Positions 28,040-39,632 of a stretch of 50,774 bases of DNA are shown here, in pieces. Source of the stretch: Terasakiella pusilla DSM 6293. GTDB taxonomy: Bacteria > Pseudomonadota > Alphaproteobacteria > Rhodospirillales > Terasakiellaceae. Position 1 is the first letter of the stretch, and each line of letters opens with the position of its first letter. Made by a program: the position numbers and the translations under genes. The DNA lies in the NCBI RefSeq assembly GCF_000688235.1, contig NZ_JHYO01000028.1, positions 1 to 50,774 on the forward strand, given 5' to 3'. The notes beneath the pieces were generated by a model. It was not told where the DNA came from. It saw only the letters and a program-made list of their open reading frames with translations, and made no database searches.

Positions 28040-28678
28040 ATGACAAACGCCCTTTTCCCTGCCAACGCAGCGCCAATCAAACTTTACGGTCTGGCCCTGT
28101 CCGGTCACACACACCGCGTCCGTCTGATGCTGTCTCTGCTCGACCTCCCTTATGAAGAGATCGTGGTCGATGCCGCCAATCGTGCTCACAAAACACCCGA
28201 CTATCTTGCAAAGCACCCCTTTGGTCAGGTCCCGTTATTGGATGACAATGGCACCGTCCTTTGGGACTCCAATGCCATCCTGATCTATCTGGCTGGCACC
28301 TATGACACCGAAAACATCTGGCTGCCCAAAGACCCGCTGGCAGCTGCCAAAGTCCAGCAATGGTTAAGTGTCGCGGCGGGCCCGATCTTTAACGGGCCGT
28401 GTGTTGCCCGATTGGTAAAGCTTTTCAACGCCCCTTACGATCCCGATAAAGCCATCGAAAGTGCCCACACGACATTGGCGATCATGGACGATTACCTGCA
28501 AGACAAAGCCTTCCTTTGCGCAGAACGGCCGACCTTGGCGGATATTGCCTGCTATAGCTACATCGCCCATGCTCCGGAAGGTGGGGTGGACCTAAGCGCC
28601 TATAGCTCACTCAAAAACTGGTTGGCGAAGATTGAAGCCCTGCCACGTTTCATCCCCATGCAATCAACGAAAGTGTGA
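28040..28678 (+). CDS. Glutathione S-transferase family protein
   Basis: 212 residues. Thioredoxin-like N-domain with IKLYGLALSGHTHRVRLMLSLL, the cis-proline motif GQVPLL and the glutathione-contact LWDSNAILIYLA; all-helical C-domain with ADIACYSYIAHAPEGG. The serine in LALSGHTH is the likely catalytic position. Conjugates or reduces using glutathione; substrate unknown. CGGAG precedes ATG. Starts an operon with the next two genes (3-base gap to the FMN-binding gene). Confidence 0.92.
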   Translation: MTNALFPANAAPIKLYGLALSGHTHRVRLMLSLLDLPYEEIVVDAANRAHKTPDYLAKHPFGQVPLLDDNGTVLWDSNAILIYLAGTYDTENIWLPKDPLAAAKVQQWLSVAAGPIFNGPCVARLVKLFNAPYDPDKAIESAHTTLAIMDDYLQDKAFLCAERPTLADIACYSYIAHAPEGGVDLSAYSSLKNWLAKIEALPRFIPMQSTKV

Positions 28679-28681
28679 CTC

Positions 28682-29593
28682 ATGAACGGGCTTTCAAAAC
28701 AGTCACTGGCCCCGCCGCCGTTCCATGACGGGGAAAAAACCATCCAGTCGCGCCTTGGTGTTCGCGAAAGGGTTGCTCAGATCGGTGCGCGCTTCATCCG
28801 GCGATTTCTGCCGGATCAGCACCGCGACTTTTATGCCAATCTAGGCCATATCTACGTCGCCGCATTAGATAAAACGGGCGCGCCTTGGGCCAGTCTTTTC
28901 CTTGGAAAGCCCGGTTTCATCACCTCGCCAAGCGATAGAGGGATAGAGATCCATGCCCCCTTACCCCATGGCGATGCACTGGACGGACAGTTAAAAACAG
29001 GTCGCAAAATCGCCCTTTTGGGCATCGACCTTGCCACCCGCAGACGCAACCGCCTCAACGGATTGATCAGCGACAAGACGGATAACAGGATCACAATTGA
29101 TGCAGAACAAAGCTTTGGCAATTGCCCCAAATATATCCAGCGTCGCCAGCTGGAGATTACCCCACCGGCCCGTCCTACACAGCCGATAGAGGAACGGGAT
29201 CATTTACCATCAGACCTCCAAGCCCTCATCACCCAAGCAGATGTTTTCTTTATTGCGTCACGATCTCAAGACATGGATATCCGACACGAAAACGGGCTTG
29301 ATATCTCCCATCGCGGCGGACCGCCGGGGTTTGTCACGGTGGTAAATCCACAGACCCTGACCTTTGAAGATTTTCCCGGCAATAACTTTTTTAACACCTT
29401 AGGCAACATCCAATCAGATCGCCGTGTCGGCTTGCTGTTTCTGGATTTTACCAAAAACCGCCTGATCCAAATCACCGCGTGGGCCAGCATTTTATGGGAA
29501 GCGGAAAACCGCACCATCCAACTGGACCTCAAACGCATCCTCATCAACCCCAACATCACACTTACACAAACGCCGCTAGAGAAAGCGAAATAG
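28682..29593 (+). CDS. Pyridoxamine 5'-phosphate oxidase-like FMN-binding protein
   Basis: 303 residues. Split-barrel flavin-binding fold of the PNPOx type: [20 protein letters not shown] early, [14 protein letters not shown] in the middle, and later [25 protein letters not shown] and [24 protein letters not shown]. Larger than PdxH and unlike a B6 oxidase; members are usually annotated as flavin-nucleotide-binding. Operon with GST and DUF1348 suggests electrophile or reactive-compound detoxification (inference). Confidence 0.85.
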   Translation: MNGLSKQSLAPPPFHDGEKTIQSRLGVRERVAQIGARFIRRFLPDQHRDFYANLGHIYVAALDKTGAPWASLFLGKPGFITSPSDRGIEIHAPLPHGDALDGQLKTGRKIALLGIDLATRRRNRLNGLISDKTDNRITIDAEQSFGNCPKYIQRRQLEITPPARPTQPIEERDHLPSDLQALITQADVFFIASRSQDMDIRHENGLDISHRGGPPGFVTVVNPQTLTFEDFPGNNFFNTLGNIQSDRRVGLLFLDFTKNRLIQITAWASILWEAENRTIQLDLKRILINPNITLTQTPLEKAK

Positions 29594-29607
29594 AAAGGTT
29601 TAATCCT

Positions 29608-30072
29608 ATGTCACGACCACCCCTTCCCCCATTTAACGAAGCCAGCGCCATCGAAAAAGTCCGCCTTGCCGAAGATGGCTGGAACACCCGCGATCCAGAA
29701 AAAGCATCCCTCGCCTACACGGTAGACAGCCGTTGGCGCAACCGTGCGGAATTTGTGCAAGGTCGCGCAGATATCCAAGCCCTGCTTACACGCAAATGGA
29801 ACAAGGAACTGGACTATCGTCTGGTTAAGGAACTATGGGCTTATACAGACAACCGCATTGCTGTGCGCTTTGCCTATGAATATCGCAACGACAGCAATCA
29901 ATGGTTCCGTGCCTATGGCAACGAAAATTGGCAATTTGATGAAAACGGCCTGATGGAATGGCGCGTCGCCAGCATCAATGAACATCCCATTGAGGAAAGC
30001 GAGCGCAAATTCCTTTGGCCCATCGGTCGCCGCCCCGATGATCACCCCAGCCTGAGTGATCTCGGTTTCTAA
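29608..30072 (+). CDS. DUF1348 / NTF2-like (SnoaL-type) protein
   Basis: 154 residues. Matches the DUF1348 pattern almost throughout: [57 protein letters not shown] and [23 protein letters not shown]2-like cone fold; role unknown. ATG 29608 has AAAGG upstream; the open frame further upstream overlaps the FMN-binding gene and is not used. Last gene of the GST operon. Confidence 0.9.
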   Translation: MSRPPLPPFNEASAIEKVRLAEDGWNTRDPEKASLAYTVDSRWRNRAEFVQGRADIQALLTRKWNKELDYRLVKELWAYTDNRIAVRFAYEYRNDSNQWFRAYGNENWQFDENGLMEWRVASINEHPIEESERKFLWPIGRRPDDHPSLSDLGF

Positions 30073-30089
30073 GATTACGCCCCCAAAAC

Positions 30090-32204
30090 TCAGGGGCCGC
30101 GACGTTTCTTCGTCTTTTTACCGGCCCCTGCTTTTTGGGCAGCACCCTTCGCCACCCCGGCGCGATCCAGGCCCAACTCGGATGCCTCCAGACGGCGGAT
30201 TTCATCGCGCAGGCGGGCCGCTTCCTCAAACTCAAGGTTGGCGGCGGCCTCTTTCATACGTTTATCCATATCGGCCAGCACGGTCTTCAGGTCTTTACCG
30301 ACCAGATGCTTGTCACCAGCCGCCCCTGTATCCACCGTCATATAGTCATTTTGCGATACATCATCCAATACGTTGGAGATGTTGGACTTGACCGTCTGCG
30401 GCGTAATGCCATGGGCTTCGTTATAGGCCTGCTGCTTGGCGCGTCTGCGGTTGGTTTCCCCAATCGCATAATCCAGACTGTCGGTCATCTTGTCGGCATA
30501 GAGGATCACCCGCCCACTAATATGACGCGCCGCGCGCCCGATGGTCTGGATCAAGGATCGTTTGGAGCGCAAGAACCCTTCTTTATCCGCATCCAAAATC
30601 GCAACCAGCGAACATTCCGGGATATCCAGCCCTTCTCGCAGCAAGTTGATACCGACCAGCACGTCAAACGCCCCAAGGCGCAGATCGCGGATAATCTCGA
30701 TCCGTTCCAGCGTCTCAATGTCACTATGCATGTAACGCACCCGAATCCCCTGTTCATGGAAATATTCCGTCAGGTCTTCCGCCATGCGTTTTGTCAGGGT
30801 GGTGACAAGCACACGTTCGCCTTTGGCTGCCGTCTGCTTACATTCATCCAGCAGGTCATCCACCTGAGTCTCCACCGGACGCACAATGGTGATCGGATCA
30901 ATCAGACCTGTCGGGCGGATCACCTGTTCGGCAAAGACACCGCCCGTGCGTTCCAGTTCCCAATCCCCGGGTGTGGCCGACACATAGACCGTTTGCGGGC
31001 GCATCTGATCCCATTCTTCAAACTTCAAAGGGCGGTTATCCACGCAAGACGGCAAGCGGAAGCCATACGATGCCAGTGTGCTTTTGCGATTATAGTCCCC
31101 CCGATACATGCCGCCGATTTGCGACACGCCCACATGGCTTTCGTCCACAAATAACAACGCATCATCGGGCAGATATTCAAACAAGGTGGGGGGCGGCTGG
31201 CCCGGTGCGCGGTCGGTTAGATAGCGCGAATAGTTTTCAATCCCCGAACAGAAGCCCGTGGTTTCAATCATCTCCAGATCAAAGGTCGTGCGTTCCTGGA
31301 TACGTTGGGCTTCCAGCAATTTGCCATTTTCCTGAAACCACGCCACGCGCTCTTTCATCTCTTCCTTAATTTTTTTGGAAGCCTGCATCAAGGTCGGGCG
31401 CGGGGTCACATAGTGACTGTTGGGATAAATGGTGATGCGATCCAACGTGGTGATTTTCTCCCCCGTCAGCGGATCAAATTCCCAGATTTCCTCCAACTCC
31501 TCCCCAAAGAAAGACAGGCGCCACGCGCGATCTTCAAAGTGGGACGGGAAAACTTCCACAATATCCCCGCGCACCCGAAAGGTGCCGCGATGGAAATTGT
31601 TGTCGTTGCGTTGATATTGCAGCTCGACCAGCGCTTTCATCATGTCGCGCACGTCATATTCTTCACCAGCTTCCACACCCAGCGTCATTTCCGCATAAGT
31701 TTCCACCGCACCGATGCCGTAGATACAGGACACGGAAGCCACGATGATGGTGTCGCGATATTCCAGCAAGGACCGTGTCGCGGAATGACGCATGCGGTCG
31801 ATCTGTTCGTTGATGGAACTGTCTTTTTCGATATAGGTGTCCGTCTTCGGGACATAAGCTTCCGGCTGGTAATAGTCATAGAAGGAAACAAAATATTCCA
31901 CGTGGTTGTCGGGGAAAAAATGTTTCATCTCGCTATAAAGCTGGGCCGCCAATGTTTTGTTGGGGGCAAGAACAATGGCCGGACGTTGCATCTGTTCAAT
32001 CACATGGGCGACGGTAAAGGTCTTCCCCGACCCGGTTACGCCCAGCAACACCTGATCACGTTCGCCTTCTTCAATGCCTTTGACCAAATCGGCGATGGCA
32101 TCGGGTTGGTCCCCGCTGGGTTTAAAATCGCTGACGAGCTTAAACGGCTTCCCGCCCCGCGGGATCGGTCGTTTAACGGGTGTGAATATCGGTACATTTT
32201 CCAT
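30090..32204 (-). CDS. uvrB: Excinuclease ABC subunit B (UvrB)
   Basis: 704 residues from ATG 32204. DNA-damage verification helicase of nucleotide excision repair. [15 protein letters not shown] Walker A, the beta-hairpin [21 protein letters not shown], the DESHVG box, the helicase C-domain [23 protein letters not shown] and a C-terminal UVR motif ([18 protein letters not shown]) before a basic tail. A second in-frame ATG at 32267 would add 21 residues but neither has a strong ribosome site. Convergent with the DUF1348 gene. Confidence 0.97.
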   Translation of the reverse strand: MENVPIFTPVKRPIPRGGKPFKLVSDFKPSGDQPDAIADLVKGIEEGERDQVLLGVTGSGKTFTVAHVIEQMQRPAIVLAPNKTLAAQLYSEMKHFFPDNHVEYFVSFYDYYQPEAYVPKTDTYIEKDSSINEQIDRMRHSATRSLLEYRDTIIVASVSCIYGIGAVETYAEMTLGVEAGEEYDVRDMMKALVELQYQRNDNNFHRGTFRVRGDIVEVFPSHFEDRAWRLSFFGEELEEIWEFDPLTGEKITTLDRITIYPNSHYVTPRPTLMQASKKIKEEMKERVAWFQENGKLLEAQRIQERTTFDLEMIETTGFCSGIENYSRYLTDRAPGQPPPTLFEYLPDDALLFVDESHVGVSQIGGMYRGDYNRKSTLASYGFRLPSCVDNRPLKFEEWDQMRPQTVYVSATPGDWELERTGGVFAEQVIRPTGLIDPITIVRPVETQVDDLLDECKQTAAKGERVLVTTLTKRMAEDLTEYFHEQGIRVRYMHSDIETLERIEIIRDLRLGAFDVLVGINLLREGLDIPECSLVAILDADKEGFLRSKRSLIQTIGRAARHISGRVILYADKMTDSLDYAIGETNRRRAKQQAYNEAHGITPQTVKSNISNVLDDVSQNDYMTVDTGAAGDKHLVGKDLKTVLADMDKRMKEAAANLEFEEAARLRDEIRRLEASELGLDRAGVAKGAAQKAGAGKKTKKRRGP

Positions 32205-32336
32205 GTTTCCAGATATAGTCAACTGCACTTGTTTTGACCAGTGGCTTTTAAAGTGACTTTTTGACATATATCATACAAAACAATCATAAACCTGCTACAT
32301 TCAGATAATACCAACATATCATCATCGGAGAGCTAT

Positions 32337-33347
32337 ATGAGCGTAAAAAAAGAAAAAACAACACTTGAGCAAACAACAGCCGAGATTGTTCAACTGGATG
32401 CGGAAACCCTTGATGATGAGCTGATCGAACAAGAGATGATCGCAACCGATGACCTTGAAAAAATCAAACCCGCCGGACGGGATGCAGAAAAGTTCAAGGG
32501 AAAGAAAAACGCGAAAGCCGTCCTGAACAAGATGGGCAACGGTCTGATCGGTGGCATTCCCATTGACCAGCTCGATGGACTTGATGCCCCTGTTGGCAAA
32601 CTCAAAACCGCGGACTATCTGGAAATCATCGCCCCGCTGCATGTCGAGCTGCTGAAAATGCAAAACTCCGTCAAAGAAAGCGGGCAAAAAATCCTGTCCA
32701 TTTTTGAAGGACGCGACGCCGCAGGCAAAGGCGGCACCATCAAGCGCTTTATCGAACACCTCAACCCACGGGGATGCCGTGTCATCGCCCTTGAAAAACC
32801 AACGGACCGGGAACGTACCCAATGGTACTTCCAACGCTACGTAAACCACCTGCCCGCGGGCGGTGAAATCGTGCTGTTTGACCGGTCGTGGTACAACCGC
32901 GGTATGGTGGAACGGGTCATGGGCTTTTGCGAGCCGGAAGAGGTCAAAGAGTTCCTGCGCTCCGTCCCTGAGTTTGAACGTATGCTCTATCGCTCCGGCC
33001 TGAAGATGTTCAAATTCTATTTTTCAGTCAGTAAAGAAGAACAGGCGCGCCGTTTTGCCAGCCGTGCGGATGATCCGTTAAAACAGTGGAAACTGTCCCC
33101 GGTGGATAAAGAATCGCAAAATAAATGGGCCGATTACACCAAAGCAAAAGAAGATGTCTTCTTCTACACCGATACAAAAGAAGCCCCTTGGACCATCGTT
33201 AAATCCGATGATAAGAAACGCGCCCGTATCAACGCCATTCGATATTACCTCAGTAAAGTCGAGTATGAGGGCAAAAAAGACGAACTTCTTCAATGGGATC
33301 CGCGCATTATTCGGACCACGGATGAAGAACTGGACGTCGAAGATTAA
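32337..33347 (+). CDS. ppk2: Polyphosphate kinase 2
   Basis: 336 residues. Walker A FEGRDAAGKGGTIKRF and Walker B VLFDRSWYNRGMVERVMGF are the PPK2 signatures; the core runs from about residue 95 to 320 and ends YYLSKVEY. It transfers phosphate between polyphosphate and nucleoside (di)phosphates. The N-terminal 90 residues are acidic and charged, as in many single-domain (class I) members. CGGAGAG precedes ATG. Divergent from uvrB. Confidence 0.95.
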   Translation: MSVKKEKTTLEQTTAEIVQLDAETLDDELIEQEMIATDDLEKIKPAGRDAEKFKGKKNAKAVLNKMGNGLIGGIPIDQLDGLDAPVGKLKTADYLEIIAPLHVELLKMQNSVKESGQKILSIFEGRDAAGKGGTIKRFIEHLNPRGCRVIALEKPTDRERTQWYFQRYVNHLPAGGEIVLFDRSWYNRGMVERVMGFCEPEEVKEFLRSVPEFERMLYRSGLKMFKFYFSVSKEEQARRFASRADDPLKQWKLSPVDKESQNKWADYTKAKEDVFFYTDTKEAPWTIVKSDDKKRARINAIRYYLSKVEYEGKKDELLQWDPRIIRTTDEELDVED

Positions 33348-33355
33348 AAAGCGAC

Positions 33356-33384
33356 AAAAGGCATCCTGCGGGGTGCCTTTTTTT
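33356..33384 (+). terminator. Rho-independent terminator after ppk2
   Basis: A 10-bp stem AAAGGCATCC / GGGTGCCTTT (one G-T pair) with TGCG loop and a T-run. Confidence 0.9.
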
Positions 33385-33493
33385 CTGCCGCCAAGTCCCT
33401 TTGAAATAATTGATCTTTTTGTCACAAAACTGTCCATTTGGTCTTGCGTCCCATTTCGGGCAGGCGTAGGGTCGACCTGTTTTGAAGGGATAG

Positions 33494-34741
<1,248 letters not shown>

Positions 34742-34761
34742 AATACACTCGCCTATAAGAT

Positions 34762-34802
34762 AAAATGTGCGCAGGATTATTATGCTCCTGCGCACATTTT
34801 TT
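34762..34802 (+). terminator. Strong rho-independent terminator after the aspartate aminotransferase gene
   Basis: A 15-bp perfect stem AAAATGTGCGCAGGA / TCCTGCGCACATTTT with a 9-base loop and T-tail. It lies inside the frame upstream of the next gene, showing that the next gene starts after it. Confidence 0.95.
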
Positions 34803-34829
34803 ATCTATGCAGAGCATGACAAGCCCTTT

Positions 34830-36635
34830 ATGCTATCAACCACAGCATACCAAACGGACTTGATCTCGCGCATGAATGATGAAGTAGCAAACCTCCGAAA
34901 AGAGCTCGCGGCCCTAAAAGGCCAGATGGTCGCCCAACGTCGGGAACTGTCACGCTATCGTATGCTCTCTTCTGTCTTTCAGTCCGCAACTCAACCGATT
35001 GCCCTCATTAACGCAAACTTTCAGATCCTCAATGTCAATCCGGCCTTTTGTGAGCTGACCAAGTATAATGACGACGAGGTGATCTATTTTCCCATCAACG
35101 GAATGATCGCCCATCACAAACGTCAGGAGCTTTGGCCCCCTGTTCAAACCAGCCTGGAACAAGAAGGTCATTGGGAAGGACTGCTGTGGCAGGAAAGCAA
35201 AACCGGTCACGTCTATCGTGTACAGGTCCATATTCAAAGTCTGGATACAGAAGATTTAACCCAGGCCAAATATGTCTTCTTCTTCCATGATGTCACCCAT
35301 CAAAAAGAAACCGAAGAACAGCTTCAGCATCGTAGTAATTACGACCTGATCACGGATCTGCCCAACTGGAACCTGTTTCTCAATCACTTTATCAGTGCGC
35401 TTTATGTGTCCGGTCAGGAAGGCACACAGACGGCCCTGCTGTTTATCGGACTGGATGGGTTTAAGGTCATCAACGATACCATGGGCTACACCATCGGTGA
35501 CAAACTATTGCAAGAGGCCGCCCTACGGTTTGAACGGACCATCCCCGAACAGGGGACCATTGCCCGCTTTAGCGGGGATCAGTTCACCGCCGTCCTGCCC
35601 GACATCAAAAGCTCCGAAGACCTTGTTGTCATTGCCCATGATATTCTAGAAGCGCTGGAACGCCCGTTCGAGATTGAAGATGAAGAAATTTTTGTCTCCT
35701 GCTCCATTGGCATCTGCACATGGCCCGGCGATGGCGATGACGTCGAAACACTGCTACGCAATGCCGACAGTGCCATGCATAAAGCCAAAGAAAACGGACG
35801 CAACACGTTCCATTTCTTCACCCCTGATCTCGATGCCAAAGCGCAGGCCAAACGTGCGCTTGAACGCGATTTGCGGCGCGCCGTGCGTACCTTTGACGAA
35901 TTCCATCTGGTCTATCAACCCATCGTGGATATGAAGACCGGACTGATGAAAAGCGCCGAAGCCCTGATCCGCTGGCACAGTGCCGAGCGCGGGCTTGTGT
36001 CCCCCGATCAGTTCATCCATCTGGCAGAACGCAACAATCTAATCCTACCTATCGGGGAATGGGTATTAGAAACCGCCTGCCGCGAAATTCAAAACTGGAC
36101 CCAGCAAACGCAAGACCCGTTCCGCGTCAGTATCAACCTCTCCAGCCGACAGTTTCAGGAAGACGACTTGCCCCAGATCGTCCAGAACGTGTTGGACCGG
36201 ACGGGCTTTGACCCCAATCAACTCTCCCTCGAGATCACCGAAACATTGATGATGGAGAATTTGGATGAGGCTCTCAAGATGCTGCACGAACTGAAAGCCA
36301 TGGGCGTGCGCCTGTCTATTGATGATTTCGGCACAGGCTATTCCAGCCTGAACTACCTAAAAAGCTTCCCCCTCGACACCCTGAAGGTGGACCGTATGTT
36401 CGTGCGCGACGTCACCACCAATCCAGAAGACGCCGCCATGGTCACAGCCATCCTCCATATGGCAGAGAGCCTCGGACTGGAAGTTGTCGGCGAAGGGATT
36501 GAAACCATCGAACAAAGCAATTTCCTGCTGGAAAAAGGCTGCCTGTTAGGACAAGGCTATTACTTCAGCCGCCCCTTGCGCATTGAAGAGTTCAACACAT
36601 TTGCGCAAACCCAAAAGCAAAAGATGTTCGTCTAA
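34830..36635 (+). CDS. PAS-GGDEF-EAL protein, GGDEF degenerate
   Basis: 601 residues, no membrane helix. A short coiled coil (about 15-45), PAS domain (about 45-170, ending FFHDVTHQKETEEQL), GGDEF domain whose active-site motif reads SGDQF (248-252), and EAL domain with EALIR (377-381), ITETLMMEN and DDFGTGYSSL, which look catalytically complete. Expected activity is c-di-GMP phosphodiesterase, with the GGDEF domain perhaps a GTP or dimerisation module. Start ATG 34830 is the first after the terminator; ATG 34872 is an alternative. A weak hairpin (CCCCTT/AAGGGG) follows at about 36659. Confidence 0.92.
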   Translation: MLSTTAYQTDLISRMNDEVANLRKELAALKGQMVAQRRELSRYRMLSSVFQSATQPIALINANFQILNVNPAFCELTKYNDDEVIYFPINGMIAHHKRQELWPPVQTSLEQEGHWEGLLWQESKTGHVYRVQVHIQSLDTEDLTQAKYVFFFHDVTHQKETEEQLQHRSNYDLITDLPNWNLFLNHFISALYVSGQEGTQTALLFIGLDGFKVINDTMGYTIGDKLLQEAALRFERTIPEQGTIARFSGDQFTAVLPDIKSSEDLVVIAHDILEALERPFEIEDEEIFVSCSIGICTWPGDGDDVETLLRNADSAMHKAKENGRNTFHFFTPDLDAKAQAKRALERDLRRAVRTFDEFHLVYQPIVDMKTGLMKSAEALIRWHSAERGLVSPDQFIHLAERNNLILPIGEWVLETACREIQNWTQQTQDPFRVSINLSSRQFQEDDLPQIVQNVLDRTGFDPNQLSLEITETLMMENLDEALKMLHELKAMGVRLSIDDFGTGYSSLNYLKSFPLDTLKVDRMFVRDVTTNPEDAAMVTAILHMAESLGLEVVGEGIETIEQSNFLLEKGCLLGQGYYFSRPLRIEEFNTFAQTQKQKMFV

Positions 36636-37015
36636 TCCTCCCCTTGCCCCTCCCTGCCCCCCTTTTTTAAGGGGCGCATAGCTGTACGACTCCGCTTTTC
36701 AATCTACTCATACGAGTGAAATAACAATTTTTTATGGTTATTCACTTGATTTAAAAAACTAATGGAGGTACGTATCTTTCCCTAGGCAGAAATACAAAAT
36801 ATTACTGTTTAATAGTAAAGGTCTAAAAAGAGATATAAGGCATTGAAAATAATAAATAAAATTTCACATAAAATTTATGACATTTTGTGCAATATTTTGA
36901 AATATAATGACATGGTATCCCTTCCGATAAGAATGCTAGACTTTAATAATTTCAAAGTATTAGACGCTTTAAGTAAAAAACAAACTATTCTTCAATTTAA
37001 TTAAGGATCAGGAAA
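36636..37015 (+). promoter_or_regulatory. AT-rich leader of the chemoreceptor gene
   Basis: About 380 bases without a gene, clearly more AT-rich than its surroundings. It holds an imperfect inverted repeat AGTGAAATAAC...GTTATTCACT (36715-36746) and a TATAAT hexamer at 36903-36908, a possible -10 box about 108 bases before the start, though no good -35 lies at the right distance. I see no coding potential here. Confidence 0.4.
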
Positions 37016-38719
37016 ATGGTTGTCGATAAATTAAAAGTTGCATCCAAAATTTGGTTGCCTGCAATTATTTTCAGCATCGCCTTAATTGCCGTTGCTGCCA
37101 TCAGCGCTCAGACATTCAACCGCACCCTTCTGCAAGACAGACAAGATAAAGTCCGAACTCTTGTAGAAACCGCCTATAGCATTGTTGAGCATTATTCAGA
37201 ACTTGCAAAAGTAGGAACCCTACCGGAAGAAGAAGCCAAGACATTGGCAAAAGAAACTATCCGCAGTATTCGCTATGATAAGACGGAATACTTCTGGATT
37301 AACGATCTCAACCAGATCATGCTGATGCACCCGATCAGCACGAAACTTGAAGGTAAAAACCTCAGTACACTGGAAGACAAAACCGGTAAAAAATTCTTTG
37401 CCGAGTTTACAACTATCGTAAAAGCCAATCCAGAAGGTGGTTTTGTAAACTACTTTTGGCCCAAAGCAGGCTTTGAAGAACCGGTCGAAAAAATCTCTTA
37501 CGTCAAACTTTCTAAAGAATGGGGCTGGATCATCGGCACCGGGCTCTACATTGATGACGTAGATACCGCATTTTGGGCAGAGTTCAAAGTCTTTGCCAGT
37601 ATCGTTATCGTAACACTCGTCGTTGCGGGTGCCATCTCATGGATGGTCGCCAAAAGCCTGTCCAATGGTCTTACGTCACTGGCAGGCCAAATGAGCGTTC
37701 TCGCCAGTGGAGACAACACCATCGAAATTACCGGACAATCCCGTGTTGATGAAATTGGTGACATGGCCAAAGCCGTTGAGGTCTTCAAACAAAACGCCCA
37801 AGAAAATGATCGTATGCGCGTGGAGCAGGAAGACAGCCGGCAACGCCAAGCACAAGAGCGTAAATCCAGCCTGCTGACCCTTGCCGACGAACTGCAAACC
37901 CGGATGCGCGGCGTTATCGACAATATGGCGGGCACCGTTCAAAGCGTGGGCACCTCTGCCGTTCATATGTATGAAAACGCCGATAAGACGAACCAGCAAA
38001 GTACAGAGGTTTCCAGCATCTCCGAACAAACTTCCGCCAACGTCCAAACTGTTGCAGCCGCCGCCGAAGAACTAAATGCCTCCAGTAGTGAAATTGGCCG
38101 TCAGGTCGAACACACCAACCAAACCGTTCAGGCCGCAGCCAGCGAAGCCGATCAAACCAATATTGTTATTCAGGGGCTGAGTGGGGCTGCTGCTAAAATT
38201 GGTGAAGTCGTCAATATGATCCAGAATATTGCGGAACAGACCAACCTGCTAGCCCTCAACGCCACCATTGAGGCCGCACGTGCTGGCGAAGCGGGCAAAG
38301 GCTTTGCGGTTGTCGCAAGCGAAGTCAAAAACCTTGCCAACCAAACCGCCAAAGCGACCGACGAAGTTTCCCAACAGATTGCCACAATCCAAAATGAAAC
38401 CGATCGTGCGGTTGAGGCGATTAAGGGAATTTCAAGTACCATCAACGATGTTCACGATGCCTCCGGCGCCATCGCTGCCGCGGTGGAAGAACAACATGCG
38501 GCCATTCAGGAAATTAGCCGGAACGTGCAGGAAGCTGCGCGCGGCACACAAGAAATTTCCAATCATATTGCCGCTGTCTCCGAAGATGCCCACCTGACGA
38601 TGACCTCCGCAAACGAGGTCAAAGACGCCAGCGCCAGCCTCACCCATTCTGCGCAGGAACTGGATACCACCATGCAGAGCCTGCTCAACGACATGCGGGA
38701 AAAAGCCAATCACGGCTAA
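37016..38719 (+). CDS. Methyl-accepting chemotaxis protein with single Cache sensor
   Basis: 567 residues. Membrane helix 12-30, periplasmic single-Cache domain (about 32-188, with EYFWINDLNQIMLMHP and WGWIIGTGLYIDDVD, the usual sCache_2 marks), second helix about 191-213, HAMP (about 213-268), then the signalling domain with tip [21 protein letters not shown]. sCache_2 domains typically bind small organic acids or similar ligands. An AGGA site precedes ATG. Single gene, terminated by the hairpin at 38731. Confidence 0.95.
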   Translation: MVVDKLKVASKIWLPAIIFSIALIAVAAISAQTFNRTLLQDRQDKVRTLVETAYSIVEHYSELAKVGTLPEEEAKTLAKETIRSIRYDKTEYFWINDLNQIMLMHPISTKLEGKNLSTLEDKTGKKFFAEFTTIVKANPEGGFVNYFWPKAGFEEPVEKISYVKLSKEWGWIIGTGLYIDDVDTAFWAEFKVFASIVIVTLVVAGAISWMVAKSLSNGLTSLAGQMSVLASGDNTIEITGQSRVDEIGDMAKAVEVFKQNAQENDRMRVEQEDSRQRQAQERKSSLLTLADELQTRMRGVIDNMAGTVQSVGTSAVHMYENADKTNQQSTEVSSISEQTSANVQTVAAAAEELNASSSEIGRQVEHTNQTVQAAASEADQTNIVIQGLSGAAAKIGEVVNMIQNIAEQTNLLALNATIEAARAGEAGKGFAVVASEVKNLANQTAKATDEVSQQIATIQNETDRAVEAIKGISSTINDVHDASGAIAAAVEEQHAAIQEISRNVQEAARGTQEISNHIAAVSEDAHLTMTSANEVKDASASLTHSAQELDTTMQSLLNDMREKANHG

Positions 38720-38730
38720 CCCTTTATAAC

Positions 38731-38766
38731 AAAAGGCCCGATCTGATGTAGGATCGGGCCTTTTTT
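38731..38766. terminator. Bidirectional rho-independent terminator
   Basis: A 13-bp stem AAAAGGCCCGATC / GATCGGGCCTTTT, T-run on both strands. It lies between the convergent chemoreceptor and lyase genes. Confidence 0.95.
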
Positions 38767-38770
38767 CTTT

Positions 38771-39628
38771 TTAAGACACTTTGTATTTTTCTTCCGCCGC
38801 GTAATAGTCGGGGAAACCGATCACGTCTTGCAGATGTTCAAAACTCGCCAGATTTTCTGGATGACGATTGCTTTTTAAATCTTCCAGCGCCTGCTCCATC
38901 GCTTTCATGGCAGAAAGCATCAGCGTCAAGGGGTAAGCCGCGATCTTAAAGCCCATAGCTTGGAGTTCTTCCGGCGGTAGAACAGGTGTTTTCCCCTGTT
39001 CCACCAAGTTTGCCATTTTCGGCCCACGGATCTCATCACAGAACAGCTGCATTTCTTCACGCGATTGCGGGGCTTCCAAAAACAGGATATCTGCGCCGAT
39101 CTCTTCAAAGGCACGCATCCGTTTAAGGGCTTCGTCCATCCCTCTCGCTTCACGCGCGTCCGTGCGGGCCATAATCAAAATATCCGCCCCTTCCTTACGG
39201 GCATCGACGGCGGCCTGAATACGCATGCAGGCTTCATCAAACTCTACCGTTGACTTGCCTTTGGTATGTCCACAGCGTTTCGGGGAAATCTGATCTTCGA
39301 TCATGATGCCCGCAAAACCGGCTTGCGCATAGCCCTGAACCGTGCGTTTCACGTTCAACGCATTGCCATAGCCTGTGTCGCCATCGCCGATGACCGGCAA
39401 GTTGGTCGCCTGACAAATGGAACGCCCTTGATCCACCATCTCGCCATAAGACAGCAGGCCCGTATCCGGCATACCGCCCCGCGCAGCCGAAACGGAAAAA
39501 CCACTCATAAACGTCAAGGGGTAGCCTGCACGTTCCACCAACTTTGCACTCATCCCGTCAAAACAACAGGGCATTCTCAAAAATTCGTCACTTTGCAACA
39601 GGGCACGCAGTTTAGCAGCAGGGCTCAC
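38771..39628 (-). CDS. Isocitrate lyase / PEP mutase family enzyme
   Basis: 285 residues, one TIM barrel. LRMPCCFDGMSAKLVERAGYPLTFMSGF, the metal-site GDGDTGYGN, the loop EDQISPKRCGHTKGK (compare KKCGH of isocitrate lyases), ILIMARTDAREARGMDEAL and ILFLEAPQS. Members cleave or form C-C or P-C bonds in 2-methylisocitrate, oxaloacetate, phosphonopyruvate and similar acids; the exact substrate cannot be told. Starts 4 bases after malonyl-CoA decarboxylase, so co-transcribed with it and the kinase. Confidence 0.88.
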   Translation of the reverse strand: MSPAAKLRALLQSDEFLRMPCCFDGMSAKLVERAGYPLTFMSGFSVSAARGGMPDTGLLSYGEMVDQGRSICQATNLPVIGDGDTGYGNALNVKRTVQGYAQAGFAGIMIEDQISPKRCGHTKGKSTVEFDEACMRIQAAVDARKEGADILIMARTDAREARGMDEALKRMRAFEEIGADILFLEAPQSREEMQLFCDEIRGPKMANLVEQGKTPVLPPEELQAMGFKIAAYPLTLMLSAMKAMEQALEDLKSNRHPENLASFEHLQDVIGFPDYYAAEEKYKVS

Positions 39629-39632
39629 AGAC

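Noticed and set aside
34767-34829. Upstream start (GTG 34767) of the PAS-GGDEF-EAL gene
   Set aside because: It lies within the 15-bp stem of the terminator of the preceding gene.
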